This document shows, piece after piece, positions 1 to 9,672 of a stretch of DNA of 64,000 nt. Origin of the DNA: Flavobacteriales bacterium (GTDB lineage: Bacteria; Bacteroidota; Bacteroidia; Flavobacteriales_D; Crocinitomicaceae); contig JABXHO010000021.1 of the NCBI GenBank assembly GCA_013373595.1, positions 62,001 to 126,000 on the forward strand. The letters run 5' to 3'. Positions within the stretch are counted from its first letter, which is position 1. Every line of letters starts with the position of its first letter. The position numbers were made by a program, and so were the translations under genes. A model generated the notes under the pieces. The model ran no database searches. It worked only from the letters and a program-made list of their open reading frames with translations, and had not been told where the DNA came from.

Positions 1-2262
1 TACCGTCCAGGTATTTCTGAAGAGTACTTTTCTAACCCAGACGCTAACCCTTTCAGAAGCTTGGATAAAATTCAAGAGTTGAACGGTTTGAGAAATGGTG
101 ATGTTCCTTTGAGTGTTTATGATATTTGGAGCAACATTGGTAGTCCGTTTAACTACTTTGAGAGAACTGAAAACGATCAGTTCCGTGTTACAGGTTCTGG
201 TTCTGTTAATATCGGCGACCACGCTTTGTCTCTAGGATTTGAGTATGAGCAACGTTGGGATAGAAGCTGGAGATCAGGAACAACAACAAATGGTAACGGA
301 AACGGACCAATCAGTATTTGGAGAATTGCTCGTCAGTTAACGAACTTCCATATTGATGAATTAGATACTTCATCTGCGTACGTTTCGGATTCTGGATCTT
401 ACAAGCGTGTTACTTACGATCGTTTGAACACGGGATATGCTAGCCAATCAGGAACTGGACAATACGGTGGAGCGTTGAATAACGATAACCAATCATTCTT
501 CGATTACAACCTACGTGAATACCTTCACGAAAATGGATGGATCGGTACAGGTGGAGATGGTAGCGAGTTTATCGATATCGACCGTTATGATCCAAGTATC
601 TACTCATTTGATATGTTCTCGCCAGACGAGTTGTTGAATGGTGGTAACTCATACGTGTCATACTGGGGATACGATCATACAGGTAAGAAAGTGAGAGGTA
701 ACACTGATATCAATAAGTACTTTAACGAATTTGATGAAAACGGAAACTACAAGCGTTTCGTAGGTGCCTTCCAACCAATTTACATGGCAGGTTACATTAT
801 GGATAAGTTTGCATTCCGCGATATCGTATTCAACGTTGGTGTTCGTGTTGACGTTTTCGACGCCAACCAACCAGTATTGAAAGATCCATGGTTGTTCTAC
901 TCAGCGAGAACTGTTGCTGAAGCGAAAACAGAGCTTTCAAACGATCCTACTAAAACGTGGATTGACATTCCAGACGCAATGGGAGATGATTACGTAGTAT
1001 ATGTTGATGACGTAAACAACCCAGGAAATATTAAAGGTTTCCGTTCAGGTCAAGTTTGGTACGATGCAAACGGTGTTGAAACTGAAGATCCAACTGAATT
1101 GAGAGGTGCAGCAGGTATTCAACCGTATTTGACTCAAAAGGGTCTTGAAGCATGGAACAAAGGAACGCCAATCGCAGATGCATTTGAAGATTATAGAGCG
1201 CAGGTTAATGTAATGCCTCGTATTTCATTCTCTTTCCCTATCTCTGATGAAGCAGCGTTCTTCGCTCACTACGATATCTTGACAAAACGTCCAACTTCTG
1301 GATTCCGTTTTGACCCATTCCAATACCAATTCGTGAACGAAAGAAGTGCGATTATCAATAACGCTAACTTGAAACCAGAAACAACAGTTGATTACGAACT
1401 TGGTTTCCAACAAGTGTTGACGAAGACTTCTTCATTGAAAATTGCAGCATTCTACCGTGAGCAAAGAAACAACGTTCAGTTGATGAACATCTTCGAAGCG
1501 TATCCTTCAACGTACAGAACTTACGGAAACCGTGACTTCGGAACAGTTAAAGGGATGACAGTTGAGTACGATATGCGTCGAACTGGAAACTTAAGATTGA
1601 GAGCTAACTATACATTGCAGTTTGCTGATGGAACTGGTTCAGATGCAACATCTGCGGCAGGACTTGTAAACGCAGGGCTTCCTAACTTAAGAGCAATCTT
1701 TCCATACTCATTTGATCAGCGTCATGCATTTGCAATAACAGCAGATTACCGATATGGTTCTGGAAAAGATTACAACGGTCCTAAGATTAAGGATGTTGCA
1801 ATTTTTGAGAACACAGGATTGAACGTAGTTACAAATATTTACTCTGGTTCGCCATATTCAGCTCAAACATCTATTACAAACGAAGGACAGTTCAGCCCAC
1901 TTAACGCAGGTTTGGACGGAACAACAAACGGTTCTCGTTTGCCATGGTCTTACCGATTGGATTTGCAATTGGATAGAACATTCGATTTAGAGCTTGGTAA
2001 GGAAGGAAAGAAGAAAGCTACATTCTTGAATGTATACTTGCGTGTAACTAACCTATTCAACCAATTTAACGTGTTGAACGTGTACCGTGCAACGGGTAAC
2101 CCTGATGATGACGGGTTCTTGGCTGCAGCGGCAAGTCAAACTTCAATTCAGAATCAGTTGGATGAGCAATCATTCAGAGATTACTACAACTTGAAAATTG
2201 ACAATCCATTCAACATCAGTTCGCCAAGAACGATCCGTTTGGGAGTTAAATTTGATTTTTAA
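1..2262 (+). CDS. TonB-dependent receptor, C-terminal part (5' truncated by window)
   Basis: The frame is open from base 1, so the gene starts outside the window and the TTG at 61 is not its start. About 750 residues remain. They are rich in aromatic/Gly/Asn beta-strand segments, contain the 'LKPETTVDYELGFQQ' pattern typical of TonB-dependent receptor barrels (around residue 460) and end in aromatic FDF, the usual C-terminus of an outer-membrane beta-barrel. The plug and TonB box are not visible. Family knowledge: such proteins import bulky substrates across the outer membrane using TonB/ExbBD energy. The stop is followed after 21 bp by a giant T9SS cargo gene and then a PorV-like gene, which suggests one operon. 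The substrate cannot be told from sequence. Confidence 0.88.
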   Translation, partial: YRPGISEEYFSNPDANPFRSLDKIQELNGLRNGDVPLSVYDIWSNIGSPFNYFERTENDQFRVTGSGSVNIGDHALSLGFEYEQRWDRSWRSGTTTNGNGNGPISIWRIARQLTNFHIDELDTSSAYVSDSGSYKRVTYDRLNTGYASQSGTGQYGGALNNDNQSFFDYNLREYLHENGWIGTGGDGSEFIDIDRYDPSIYSFDMFSPDELLNGGNSYVSYWGYDHTGKKVRGNTDINKYFNEFDENGNYKRFVGAFQPIYMAGYIMDKFAFRDIVFNVGVRVDVFDANQPVLKDPWLFYSARTVAEAKTELSNDPTKTWIDIPDAMGDDYVVYVDDVNNPGNIKGFRSGQVWYDANGVETEDPTELRGAAGIQPYLTQKGLEAWNKGTPIADAFEDYRAQVNVMPRISFSFPISDEAAFFAHYDILTKRPTSGFRFDPFQYQFVNERSAIINNANLKPETTVDYELGFQQVLTKTSSLKIAAFYREQRNNVQLMNIFEAYPSTYRTYGNRDFGTVKGMTVEYDMRRTGNLRLRANYTLQFADGTGSDATSAAGLVNAGLPNLRAIFPYSFDQRHAFAITADYRYGSGKDYNGPKIKDVAIFENTGLNVVTNIYSGSPYSAQTSITNEGQFSPLNAGLDGTTNGSRLPWSYRLDLQLDRTFDLELGKEGKKKATFLNVYLRVTNLFNQFNVLNVYRATGNPDDDGFLAAAASQTSIQNQLDEQSFRDYYNLKIDNPFNISSPRTIRLGVKFDF

Positions 2263-2283
2263 TTTATTCATAAGAGATTTATT

Positions 2284-5200
2284 ATGAAAAAGCAACTAAT
2301 AGCAATTACCTTGGGAGCCACTGCACTATTGTGGTCGAATGAAGCGCTCTCTTATTATGGTCCAAATGACCATAGTGGAATCAGCCAAGGGAATACAGGA
2401 AATGCATCTTCGTCTCAGGCGAAGGGTGCGAATTGTGCTCCGTCAACAGCTAGATTGACGATGGAGTTCAACGATGTAAGTGCATTTATTGAGCAAGGAG
2501 GTAGTATGTTCCAGAACCGTCAGGATGGAACTGCGGCATATGAAATTCCAAAAGGAAGTGGTTTGAAAGCAATTTTCGCTGGAGCCCTCTGGATGGGAGG
2601 TACGGATGTAAACGGTCAATTGAAATTGGCTGCAGTTCGTTACCGTACAGGAAATGATTTCTGGCCTGGACCGCTTTCAGTAGATCCAAGTTCTGGAAAT
2701 TACAATCCGAATGCACCTGTTGGTGATGATGCGGTACGTCCATTTGGAGGTGCTACAATCGAGCCAGGACAGTGTATTAAATATGATGAATTTTACACAA
2801 TCCGTAAAGCAGAAGTAATTCAGTTCAATATCTGGTGGGAATGTTCAAACGGTGTTGCAACTGAAGGTTGTGACGATGTTCAACAACCTTCAGCAGATGT
2901 TTTGAACCGTATCTACAACTGGCCAGCTCACGGTGATGATATCCAATTTCAACAAGATTACTACTTGGCACCGTTCTACGATCGCGATGGTGATGGAACT
3001 TACGATCCAATTGGTCAAGGAGATCATCCATGGTATGATGATATCTTAGGACGAAATGATATCATTTGTGGTGTCGACAGAAGAATCTCACTTTTCGGTG
3101 ATGAAACGCACTGGTGGGTATTTAACGATAAAGGAAATATTCACACGGAAACGGGTGGTGATCCAATCGGAATGGAAATTCGTGCACAGGCGTTCGCCTT
3201 CGCAACAACGGATGAAGTAAACCGTATGACTTTCTATAACTACGAGTTGATTAACCGTGGTACGCAAACTCTATTTAATACTTATTTCTCTCAATACCTT
3301 GATGCGGATATAGGTAACTTCTCAGATGATTACGCAGGATGTGATGTTTCTAGAGGTCTTGGTTACATGTTCAATGGAGACTTGAATGACGAAACAAACG
3401 CTGGTAACACTGGTTATGGTGAAAATCCACCAGCAATCGGGGTAGACTTCTTCGAAGGACCTTACCAAGATGCCGATCAAAAGGATAACGTGGGGCCATA
3501 CTTCGATACAATTTTAGATTCTTTGATTACTCCTACAGTTGCAGAAGCGCTGAATGACGGAGGTATTGTTTACCAAGGAATTGGTGTTGGATATGGTGAT
3601 GGATTCCCTGACAATGAGCGTTACGGAATGCGTGGATTTACATACTACACAAGTACTGCTCCAGGAACACAGTCGGATCCGACATCTGCAGCTCAGTACT
3701 ACAACTACATGCAAGGTCTTTGGAGATTTGGAGATGAGACGTATTTTGGTGGAACTGGATTCCCAGGATCTACTGGTGTAACAAACATCGAGTCTGATTA
3801 CATGTTCCCTGGAGATTCTGATCCATTACACTGGGCAACTGCAGGTATTGATCCTGGATTTGAGTGGGATGAAGCAACAGATAACAACCCAGCAGGTGAC
3901 CGTCGTTTCGTTCAGTCAGCTGGACCGTTTACATTGACGCCAGGTGCGGTTAACAACATTACTGTTGGTATCGTTTATGGACGTGGTACGGAAGGAAACT
4001 TGTTCTCGTCTGTAGACGCAATGAAAAGAGCGGATACTAAAGCACAAGCACTTTTCGATGCATGTTTCGCAATCTTAACACCACCAGATGCTCCAAAATT
4101 GACAATTCAAGAATTGGAAAATCAATTGGTATTGACAATTGAGAACCCTGTAACATCAAACAACTACCTCGAGCAATATGCAGAGGAGGATAAAGTGAAC
4201 ATTACTGATCCAACTCTTGACCGTGTTTATACATTCGAAGGTTACCAAATCTATCAGTTGCTTGATGAAGCAACAGGTGTATCTGATTTGGATGATCCAG
4301 AGAAAGCTCGTTTGGTAGCACAATGTGATATCGAAAATGACATCGATAGAATTATCAACTTCGAATTTGATGATGAACTTGGTTTCGCTGTTCCAGTTGA
4401 AAGAGTGGATGGAGAAAACAAGGGTATTCGTCACTCATTCTTAGTGACAGAAGATGCATTTGCTCAAGGTGAACGTGCTTTGGTTAACCACAAAACATAT
4501 TACTATGTTGCGGTTGCCTACGCTCACAACGAATTTAAGAAGTACGATCCAACAGATGCATTGTCTTTGGACGGACAAAAGATTCCTTACATCTCTTCTC
4601 GTTTGAGTTTTGATGGTACATCGATTAAATCAGTAGCTGCGGTTCCTCATAACCCAATGCCTGAAGCAGATGGTACAGGTCAAAAAATCGAATACGGTTC
4701 AAGTCCAAGAATTACACGTCTTGATGGACATGGAAATGGTGGAAATGACCTCAAGTTGACACAAGCTTCGAAAGATTTCATTGTGGCAAACGGAGTGATG
4801 GACACACCAACATATGAGTATGGAAGAGGTCCTTTGAACATTAAAGTGATCGATCCATTGAATGTTGAAGATGGTTATTTTGAATGTGTATTCAAAGACT
4901 ACGCAATTAGCCCAACATTTAACGCTGCAGATACTGCATCTTGGGTGATCAATCGATATGATAAGCTAGGAGGTACTTTACTTGATTCTGTTGAGTCTGA
5001 GTTTACTATTCAGTTCAACAATGAACAATTGATTCCTCAATGGGGTATCTCAGTTCAAATTCAACAACAACCATACTTCTTGACTGACTTGACAGGAGGT
5101 GGTGTAATTGCTCCTTATTCAACGGATGTACTTCGATCTGACATCTACTATGAAGATAGTTCTAAACGTTGGTTGTCTGGTGTTCAAGATAACGATGGGT

Positions 5201-6510
5201 TCTTCCCAACTAACTGGATTCGATCAGGCGATTACACACCAGAAACAGATCCAAATGATCCAGCGTACGAGTGTAATCCAAACGTATTATCATACTTAGA
5301 TCCTTGTAGTTACAGAGATCAAGCAGGTGGTGATGACGATAAAGAGTTCACGAAGTTATTGGATGGAACAATTGCTCCTCACAAATTGGTGGGATATCAA
5401 TCAGACTATATGCCAATGGCTTACTACAACACATCATCGGTAACTTCATTGCAGAACGGTTCTTCAATTAGTTACTTACCAAGTGTGGATATTGTATTAA
5501 CACAAGATCGCTCTAAATGGACACGTTGTCCGGTAATTGAGCTTGGACGTGATCCTTCTCTTAACGTTGGAGGTGCTGAACCAGGTGCATTGCGTAAGAG
5601 CAATAGTGTTGACAAGTACGGAAATGACGATGGATCAGGAACTGGTATGGGATGGTTCCCAGGATATGCGATTGACGTAGAATCTGGTGTTCGTTTGTAC
5701 ATGGCATTCGGTGAGAATTCATTCTTGGGTAATGAGAACGGTGCCGATATGATTTGGAACCCAACTGATAGACTTGTTGATGGAGTAGGATCTCCTCTAA
5801 TGGGTGGTGTTCATCCGGTTTATGTATACGGATATCACTACGCTTCTATTCAAGGTGATCCATTTATTGGAAATGATTTCCCAGCATATATTCCAAGTGT
5901 TGCAGAAAACAACGCGGGTAACGAGTTGTATAACCAATACCAGTTGGTTGAAGCAAATAACACGGTTGCTAAGCAGTTTGTTTACAAAAACTTGGCATGG
6001 ATTGCTTATCCACTTGCTGCTCCTGGATACGATATCACAAATGGTTTCCCAACAGACGCGGAAATCGAATTGAGAGTTAACAAGGAGTACAAGAACTACA
6101 GTGCTACAGGACAAAATGGAAGTCGTCCAATGTACTCATGGAGTATGGATGATATTGCCACGACAACTGGAAGTATTGACAGACTTGCTGAAGCATTGGA
6201 TATGATCAACGTGGTTCCAAACCCTTACTACGCTTACTCTGAATACGAGCGTACTCGATTGGATACACGTGTGAAAATCACGAATCTTCCTGAAAGATGT
6301 ACTGTTAAGATTTACAGTGTAAACGGTAAGTTGATTCGAACATTCAAAAAGGATAGTCCAGTAACATCAATCGATTGGGATTTGAATAACTGGAAGAATA
6401 TCCCAGTTGCGGGAGGTGTATACTTAATTCACGTTGATGTTCCAGACGTTGGCGAGAAGGTCGTTAAGTTCTTCGGAGGTATGCGTCAAGTGGATTTACA
6501 AGGTATTTAA
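2284..6510 (+). CDS. Large secreted protein with T9SS type A-like C-terminal sorting domain
   Basis: 1408 aa. Residues 1-23 form a Sec signal peptide (MKKQ, hydrophobic core, ending ALS). The body is Asp/Gly/Asn/Tyr-rich and looks extracellular; it includes a Ca-binding-like DRDGDGTYDP stretch near residue 235. The last ~90 residues have the T9SS sorting pattern: VPNPYYAYS, then 'VKIYSVNGKLIRTF', then GGVYLIHVDV and a basic/hydrophobic end. Expected route (family knowledge): Sec export, folding in the periplasm, T9SS passage across the outer membrane and CTD cleavage. It sits 21 bp after a TonB receptor and 20 bp before a PorV-family gene, so the three probably work together at the surface. 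I recognise no enzymatic domain. It may be a surface adhesin or scaffold, but that is inference. Confidence 0.8.
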   Translation: MKKQLIAITLGATALLWSNEALSYYGPNDHSGISQGNTGNASSSQAKGANCAPSTARLTMEFNDVSAFIEQGGSMFQNRQDGTAAYEIPKGSGLKAIFAGALWMGGTDVNGQLKLAAVRYRTGNDFWPGPLSVDPSSGNYNPNAPVGDDAVRPFGGATIEPGQCIKYDEFYTIRKAEVIQFNIWWECSNGVATEGCDDVQQPSADVLNRIYNWPAHGDDIQFQQDYYLAPFYDRDGDGTYDPIGQGDHPWYDDILGRNDIICGVDRRISLFGDETHWWVFNDKGNIHTETGGDPIGMEIRAQAFAFATTDEVNRMTFYNYELINRGTQTLFNTYFSQYLDADIGNFSDDYAGCDVSRGLGYMFNGDLNDETNAGNTGYGENPPAIGVDFFEGPYQDADQKDNVGPYFDTILDSLITPTVAEALNDGGIVYQGIGVGYGDGFPDNERYGMRGFTYYTSTAPGTQSDPTSAAQYYNYMQGLWRFGDETYFGGTGFPGSTGVTNIESDYMFPGDSDPLHWATAGIDPGFEWDEATDNNPAGDRRFVQSAGPFTLTPGAVNNITVGIVYGRGTEGNLFSSVDAMKRADTKAQALFDACFAILTPPDAPKLTIQELENQLVLTIENPVTSNNYLEQYAEEDKVNITDPTLDRVYTFEGYQIYQLLDEATGVSDLDDPEKARLVAQCDIENDIDRIINFEFDDELGFAVPVERVDGENKGIRHSFLVTEDAFAQGERALVNHKTYYYVAVAYAHNEFKKYDPTDALSLDGQKIPYISSRLSFDGTSIKSVAAVPHNPMPEADGTGQKIEYGSSPRITRLDGHGNGGNDLKLTQASKDFIVANGVMDTPTYEYGRGPLNIKVIDPLNVEDGYFECVFKDYAISPTFNAADTASWVINRYDKLGGTLLDSVESEFTIQFNNEQLIPQWGISVQIQQQPYFLTDLTGGGVIAPYSTDVLRSDIYYEDSSKRWLSGVQDNDGFFPTNWIRSGDYTPETDPNDPAYECNPNVLSYLDPCSYRDQAGGDDDKEFTKLLDGTIAPHKLVGYQSDYMPMAYYNTSSVTSLQNGSSISYLPSVDIVLTQDRSKWTRCPVIELGRDPSLNVGGAEPGALRKSNSVDKYGNDDGSGTGMGWFPGYAIDVESGVRLYMAFGENSFLGNENGADMIWNPTDRLVDGVGSPLMGGVHPVYVYGYHYASIQGDPFIGNDFPAYIPSVAENNAGNELYNQYQLVEANNTVAKQFVYKNLAWIAYPLAAPGYDITNGFPTDAEIELRVNKEYKNYSATGQNGSRPMYSWSMDDIATTTGSIDRLAEALDMINVVPNPYYAYSEYERTRLDTRVKITNLPERCTVKIYSVNGKLIRTFKKDSPVTSIDWDLNNWKNIPVAGGVYLIHVDVPDVGEKVVKFFGGMRQVDLQGI

Positions 6511-6530
6511 ACAGATCAAAACGAATTGAC

Positions 6531-7598
6531 ATGAATAGTTCAATGATGAAAATAGGAAAAACAATAGTACTCGGAGTTTTGGTAATGACAGGTTTTTCTG
6601 CTCATGCTGGAAACGAAGATCGAGTTGGATCTGCTGGTGCATCACAATTGTTAATCAACCCTTGGGCGAGAAGTTCGGCCATCGGTGGAGCAGGAATTGC
6701 GCAAATCAATGGATTGGAAGCAACTTATACAAACATCGCTGGTCTGGCATTTACAGATCGAACGCAGATCAAATTCAATTACAGTAACTGGCTCGGAAGT
6801 GCTGGTATTGGAATGAATTCTGCCGGAATTGCTCAACGTATTTCTGAGAGTGATGTGATCGCTGTAAGTGTTCAGTCACTTAACTTCGGTGAAATTCCAA
6901 TTACGACAGTAGCTAACCCTGAAGGAAATATCGGTTTCTTCTCTCCAAGAACGAATGTGTTTAACGTTGGTTATGCACGTACTTTCTCAAGCTCGATCTA
7001 CGGGGGAATTAACGTGAAAGTAATTTCTGAAAGTATTTCAAACTTGAAATCAACAGGAGTTGCAATTGACGCGGGTATTCGCTACGTAACAGGTGAACAA
7101 GATCAAATCAAGTTTGGTATCGCATTGAAAAATGTTGGACCAACAATGAGTTACGCAGGTGACGGATTGGCACAACAAATCGAGTACACTGAAACTGGTG
7201 TGATCGCTACGTTGGAGCAACGATCTGCAGAGTTCGAAATGCCTTCATTGCTTGCAATGGGTGCTTCTTACGACTTCATCTTCGATGAGCGTAACAAATT
7301 GAACCTTGCTTTTGGATTCACAGCTAACTCATTCTCTAGTGATCAATTACGATTAGGATTGGATTACGGAATGACAACTGAGAAAATGGCATTCAACGTA
7401 AGAGGTGGTTTCGTTTACGAAAAGAACTTGTTTAGCGTAGAAAATCGCTCAAGCGCTTTGATCGGACCATCTGCTGGTTTCTCTGTTGATGCTTTGGTTG
7501 GTGAAAGCAAGAACGCAATGGGAATCGAGTATGCTGCTCGTTTCGCTGGTGTGTTTGGTGTAATTCACACAATTGGAGCTACGATTAGCTTGAAATAA
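6531..7598 (+). CDS. PorV/PorQ-family outer-membrane protein
   Basis: 355 aa with a signal peptide ending near SAHA-GNEDR. The mature start has the PorV/PorQ (UPF0164-like) hallmark: AGASQLLINPWARSSAIGGAGIA, followed by LEATYTNIAGLA. Alternating beta-strand pattern through to the C-terminus (IGATISLK) fits a FadL-like barrel. Family knowledge: PorV is the shuttle/attachment component that carries T9SS cargo from the translocon to the attachment complex, and PorQ-like paralogs exist. This copy is co-oriented 20 bp behind a giant T9SS cargo gene, so it could be a dedicated partner for that cargo (inference). Other ATG codons at 6543 and 6546 would give a slightly shorter signal peptide. A strong terminator follows. 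Confidence 0.85.
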   Translation: MNSSMMKIGKTIVLGVLVMTGFSAHAGNEDRVGSAGASQLLINPWARSSAIGGAGIAQINGLEATYTNIAGLAFTDRTQIKFNYSNWLGSAGIGMNSAGIAQRISESDVIAVSVQSLNFGEIPITTVANPEGNIGFFSPRTNVFNVGYARTFSSSIYGGINVKVISESISNLKSTGVAIDAGIRYVTGEQDQIKFGIALKNVGPTMSYAGDGLAQQIEYTETGVIATLEQRSAEFEMPSLLAMGASYDFIFDERNKLNLAFGFTANSFSSDQLRLGLDYGMTTEKMAFNVRGGFVYEKNLFSVENRSSALIGPSAGFSVDALVGESKNAMGIEYAARFAGVFGVIHTIGATISLK

Positions 7599-7623
7599 AT
7601 AGAAATTTATTACATTTGAGTAT

Positions 7624-7656
7624 CAAGAGAGTCCGTCTGGGCTCTCTTGTTTTTGT
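7624..7656 (+). terminator. Rho-independent terminator closing the receptor/cargo/PorV operon
   Basis: Stem of 8 bp CAAGAGAG (7624-7631) with CTCTCTTG (7642-7649), extended by a G-U and two C-G pairs to an 11-bp stem with tetraloop GTCT (7635-7638). The T tract TTTTTGTT follows at 7650. It separates the operon from greA, whose start is 18 bp further on. Confidence 0.9.
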
Positions 7657-7673
7657 TATATAAAAATTAGACT

Positions 7674-8147
7674 ATGTCACAAATTAGCTATTATACAAAA
7701 GAGGGGTTGCAAAAATTGAAGGACGAGCTGCATGACATGAAAGCAGTGCAACGCCCAGCTATATCCGCACAAATTGGTGAGGCAATTGATAAAGGAGATT
7801 TATCGGAGAATGCTGAGTACGATGCGGCAAAAGAAGCTCAAGGTATCCTTGAAATGAAAATTGCCAAACTGGAAGAGGTAGTATCCAATGCTCGTGTAAT
7901 TGATGATTCTGAAATTGATCATTCGAAAATCTTCATCCTATCTACGGCTAAGATTAAAAACGTAAAGAATGGTATGGAGATGACCTATACGATTGTTGCC
8001 GAAAACGAAGCGGACCTAAAAGCAAAGAAGATCAGTATTGAATCTCCATTCGGGAAAGGACTACTCGGTAAATCTGTAGGAGATATCGCAGATATCCAAA
8101 CTCCTAATGGCGTTCTTCAATTTGAAGTACTCGAAATCACACGATAA
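7674..8147 (+). CDS. greA: Transcription elongation factor GreA
   Basis: 157 aa, the usual GreA length. The N-terminal half is the antiparallel coiled coil with the signature tip GDLSENAEYDAAKEAQG (residues ~42-58); its acidic residues reach the RNA polymerase active site and stimulate cleavage of backtracked transcripts. The C-terminal half is the FKBP-like domain with SPFGKGLLGKSVGD and the final FEVLEITR. The start ATG at 7674 gives the canonical N-terminus MSQISYYTKEGLQKL. The stop overlaps the next start (TAATG), so it is translationally coupled to the HIT gene, an arrangement that is common in Bacteroidota. Confidence 0.97.
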   Translation: MSQISYYTKEGLQKLKDELHDMKAVQRPAISAQIGEAIDKGDLSENAEYDAAKEAQGILEMKIAKLEEVVSNARVIDDSEIDHSKIFILSTAKIKNVKNGMEMTYTIVAENEADLKAKKISIESPFGKGLLGKSVGDIADIQTPNGVLQFEVLEITR

Positions 8148-8536
8148 TGGCATCTATATTCACTAAAATAGTAAACGGTGAGTTACCATGTCACAAAGTG
8201 GCAGAAGATGACCAATTCCTCGCTTTCTTGGATATTACCCCAGTACGCGAGGGACATGTTCTCGTAATTCCCAAAACGGAAATAGACTACATATTCGATA
8301 TCGATGATCAATTGTTGTCGGACATGATGGTTTTCGCCAAAGGAGTTGCAAAGAAAATGAAAGCGGCCATTCCATGTAATCGAATTGGAGTGACTGTTAT
8401 TGGCTTAGAAGTGCCACACGCCCACATTCACCTTATTCCAATCAATTCGCTGCACGACATGGATTTTACAGCGGAGAAAGCATCTTTCAGTCAAGAAGAA
8501 CTCGCTCAAACTGCAACAAAAATTCGCACAGCGTAG
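8147..8536 (+). CDS. HIT family nucleotide-binding protein
   Basis: 129 aa. Contains the histidine triad HAHIHLIP (around residues 95-102) and the N-terminal pattern IFTKIVNGELPCHKVAEDD with FLDITPVREGHVLVIPK, typical of HINT-type purine nucleotide phosphoramidases/hydrolases. The central His of the triad is the family's nucleophile for adenylated substrates; the physiological substrate is unknown. The start codon shares its A with the greA stop codon, so it is co-transcribed with greA. Length and motif are intact. Confidence 0.95.
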   Translation: MASIFTKIVNGELPCHKVAEDDQFLAFLDITPVREGHVLVIPKTEIDYIFDIDDQLLSDMMVFAKGVAKKMKAAIPCNRIGVTVIGLEVPHAHIHLIPINSLHDMDFTAEKASFSQEELAQTATKIRTA

Positions 8537-8631
8537 TAGAAGGAAGTGTAACTTGGTTTGATCTTTGATACGATATCTAAGAGATAACTAAAACCATGCG
8601 TATGACTTTTCTAAACTCAATGAAGGATATC

Positions 8632-9672
8632 ATGCTTAAGAAGTTTTTTAATGGAATTTTAGCACTTTTTGCAACAAGCAGTGCTGTTTCTGCCCAGGTG
8701 GAACCATTGAATGTTCTTTTCATCGGTAACAGCTACACACACATGAATAACATGCCATCCATGTTCGATAAGATCGCGAAGGATGCTGGAATGAATGTGA
8801 ATGTGGAGAAATGTGCCCAATCTGGTGCTTCTTTCAAAGTCCATTCTGAAAGACCTGAAGTATACGAGTCGATCAGCAAACGAAAGTGGGACTACATCAT
8901 TCTTCAAGGCTATAGTCGCGAATTGACCTTTGAACCAAGCCATATCGATACGGCTACGGTTCCTTACCTCAATAAAATAATGGATTCCATCCAGAAGAAT
9001 AACAAGTGTACAAATGTGTTATTCTACATGACCTGGGGATATGAAGACGGCTATCACGAACGAGAAGAAACGGATACGTACGCGAAGATGACTCAAAGAA
9101 TTGAGGAAGGTTATCGCTACCTGAGTGACTTGTACAATGCACCTGTTGTTCCTGTGGGCATGGTTTGGAAGGAAGTGAAGGAATCGAATACGATGGATCT
9201 CTACGTGAAAGATCGCGCACATCCGAGTAAATATGGCTCTTTTTTGATTGCAAGCACTTTCTTTCAGTCGATTTTCGGAATGCAGCAAGGTGAGGACATT
9301 GGTATCGTACGGGAAAGACGTGCGATGAAAATTAGTGCAGCCGTGCAGGACGTATTGTCTAAGAAAAGAGAGTTGTACAAGTTAGATCGATTTCAAATTG
9401 ATTTAGAGGCGACGACAGATGAAGTTGATCCGGAGAAAGCCGTCGTTCAATACAACATCAATTACCTTGGCGCTAAATCAATTCAATTGAAGTATGGTGA
9501 TGGCGGAATACTAGAAGATGCTTCAGGTGCCTTCACAGTGAAGTATAGAGAAAATCCGAAAGTACAAATTGATATCGTCACGGAATGTGATAGCAAACTT
9601 ACCTATTATCGAAATCTCGACTTGATATTAAACGAGCGAAACAACCGACGCAAAAAGCGCAAGAAGGATTAA
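8632..9672 (+). CDS. Exported SGNH/GDSL-like hydrolase family protein
   Basis: 346 aa from ATG 8632; this start gives a clean signal peptide (MLKKFFNG... to VSAQ, cleavage near residue 22), whereas the upstream ATG at 8596 adds 12 residues before it. Residues 28-34 read VLFIGNS, a block I variant (GNS in place of GDS) with the presumed nucleophile Ser34. The later DRAHPSKYG has the Asp/His of block V, and 'WDYIILQG' resembles block III. So the catalytic residues appear present and a periplasmic or lipid/sugar esterase role is plausible. After the hydrolase domain (~240) comes a ~100-residue beta-rich extension ending in a Lys/Arg-rich tail. The gene ends tail-to-tail with the minus-strand acyltransferase gene, overlapping by 4 bp. 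Confidence 0.75.
   Translation: MLKKFFNGILALFATSSAVSAQVEPLNVLFIGNSYTHMNNMPSMFDKIAKDAGMNVNVEKCAQSGASFKVHSERPEVYESISKRKWDYIILQGYSRELTFEPSHIDTATVPYLNKIMDSIQKNNKCTNVLFYMTWGYEDGYHEREETDTYAKMTQRIEEGYRYLSDLYNAPVVPVGMVWKEVKESNTMDLYVKDRAHPSKYGSFLIASTFFQSIFGMQQGEDIGIVRERRAMKISAAVQDVLSKKRELYKLDRFQIDLEATTDEVDPEKAVVQYNINYLGAKSIQLKYGDGGILEDASGAFTVKYRENPKVQIDIVTECDSKLTYYRNLDLILNERNNRRKKRKKD

Noticed and set aside
5797-6114. 105-aa minus-strand frame inside the giant T9SS cargo gene
   Set aside because: Shadow of the long coding frame; codon pattern is that of the plus strand.
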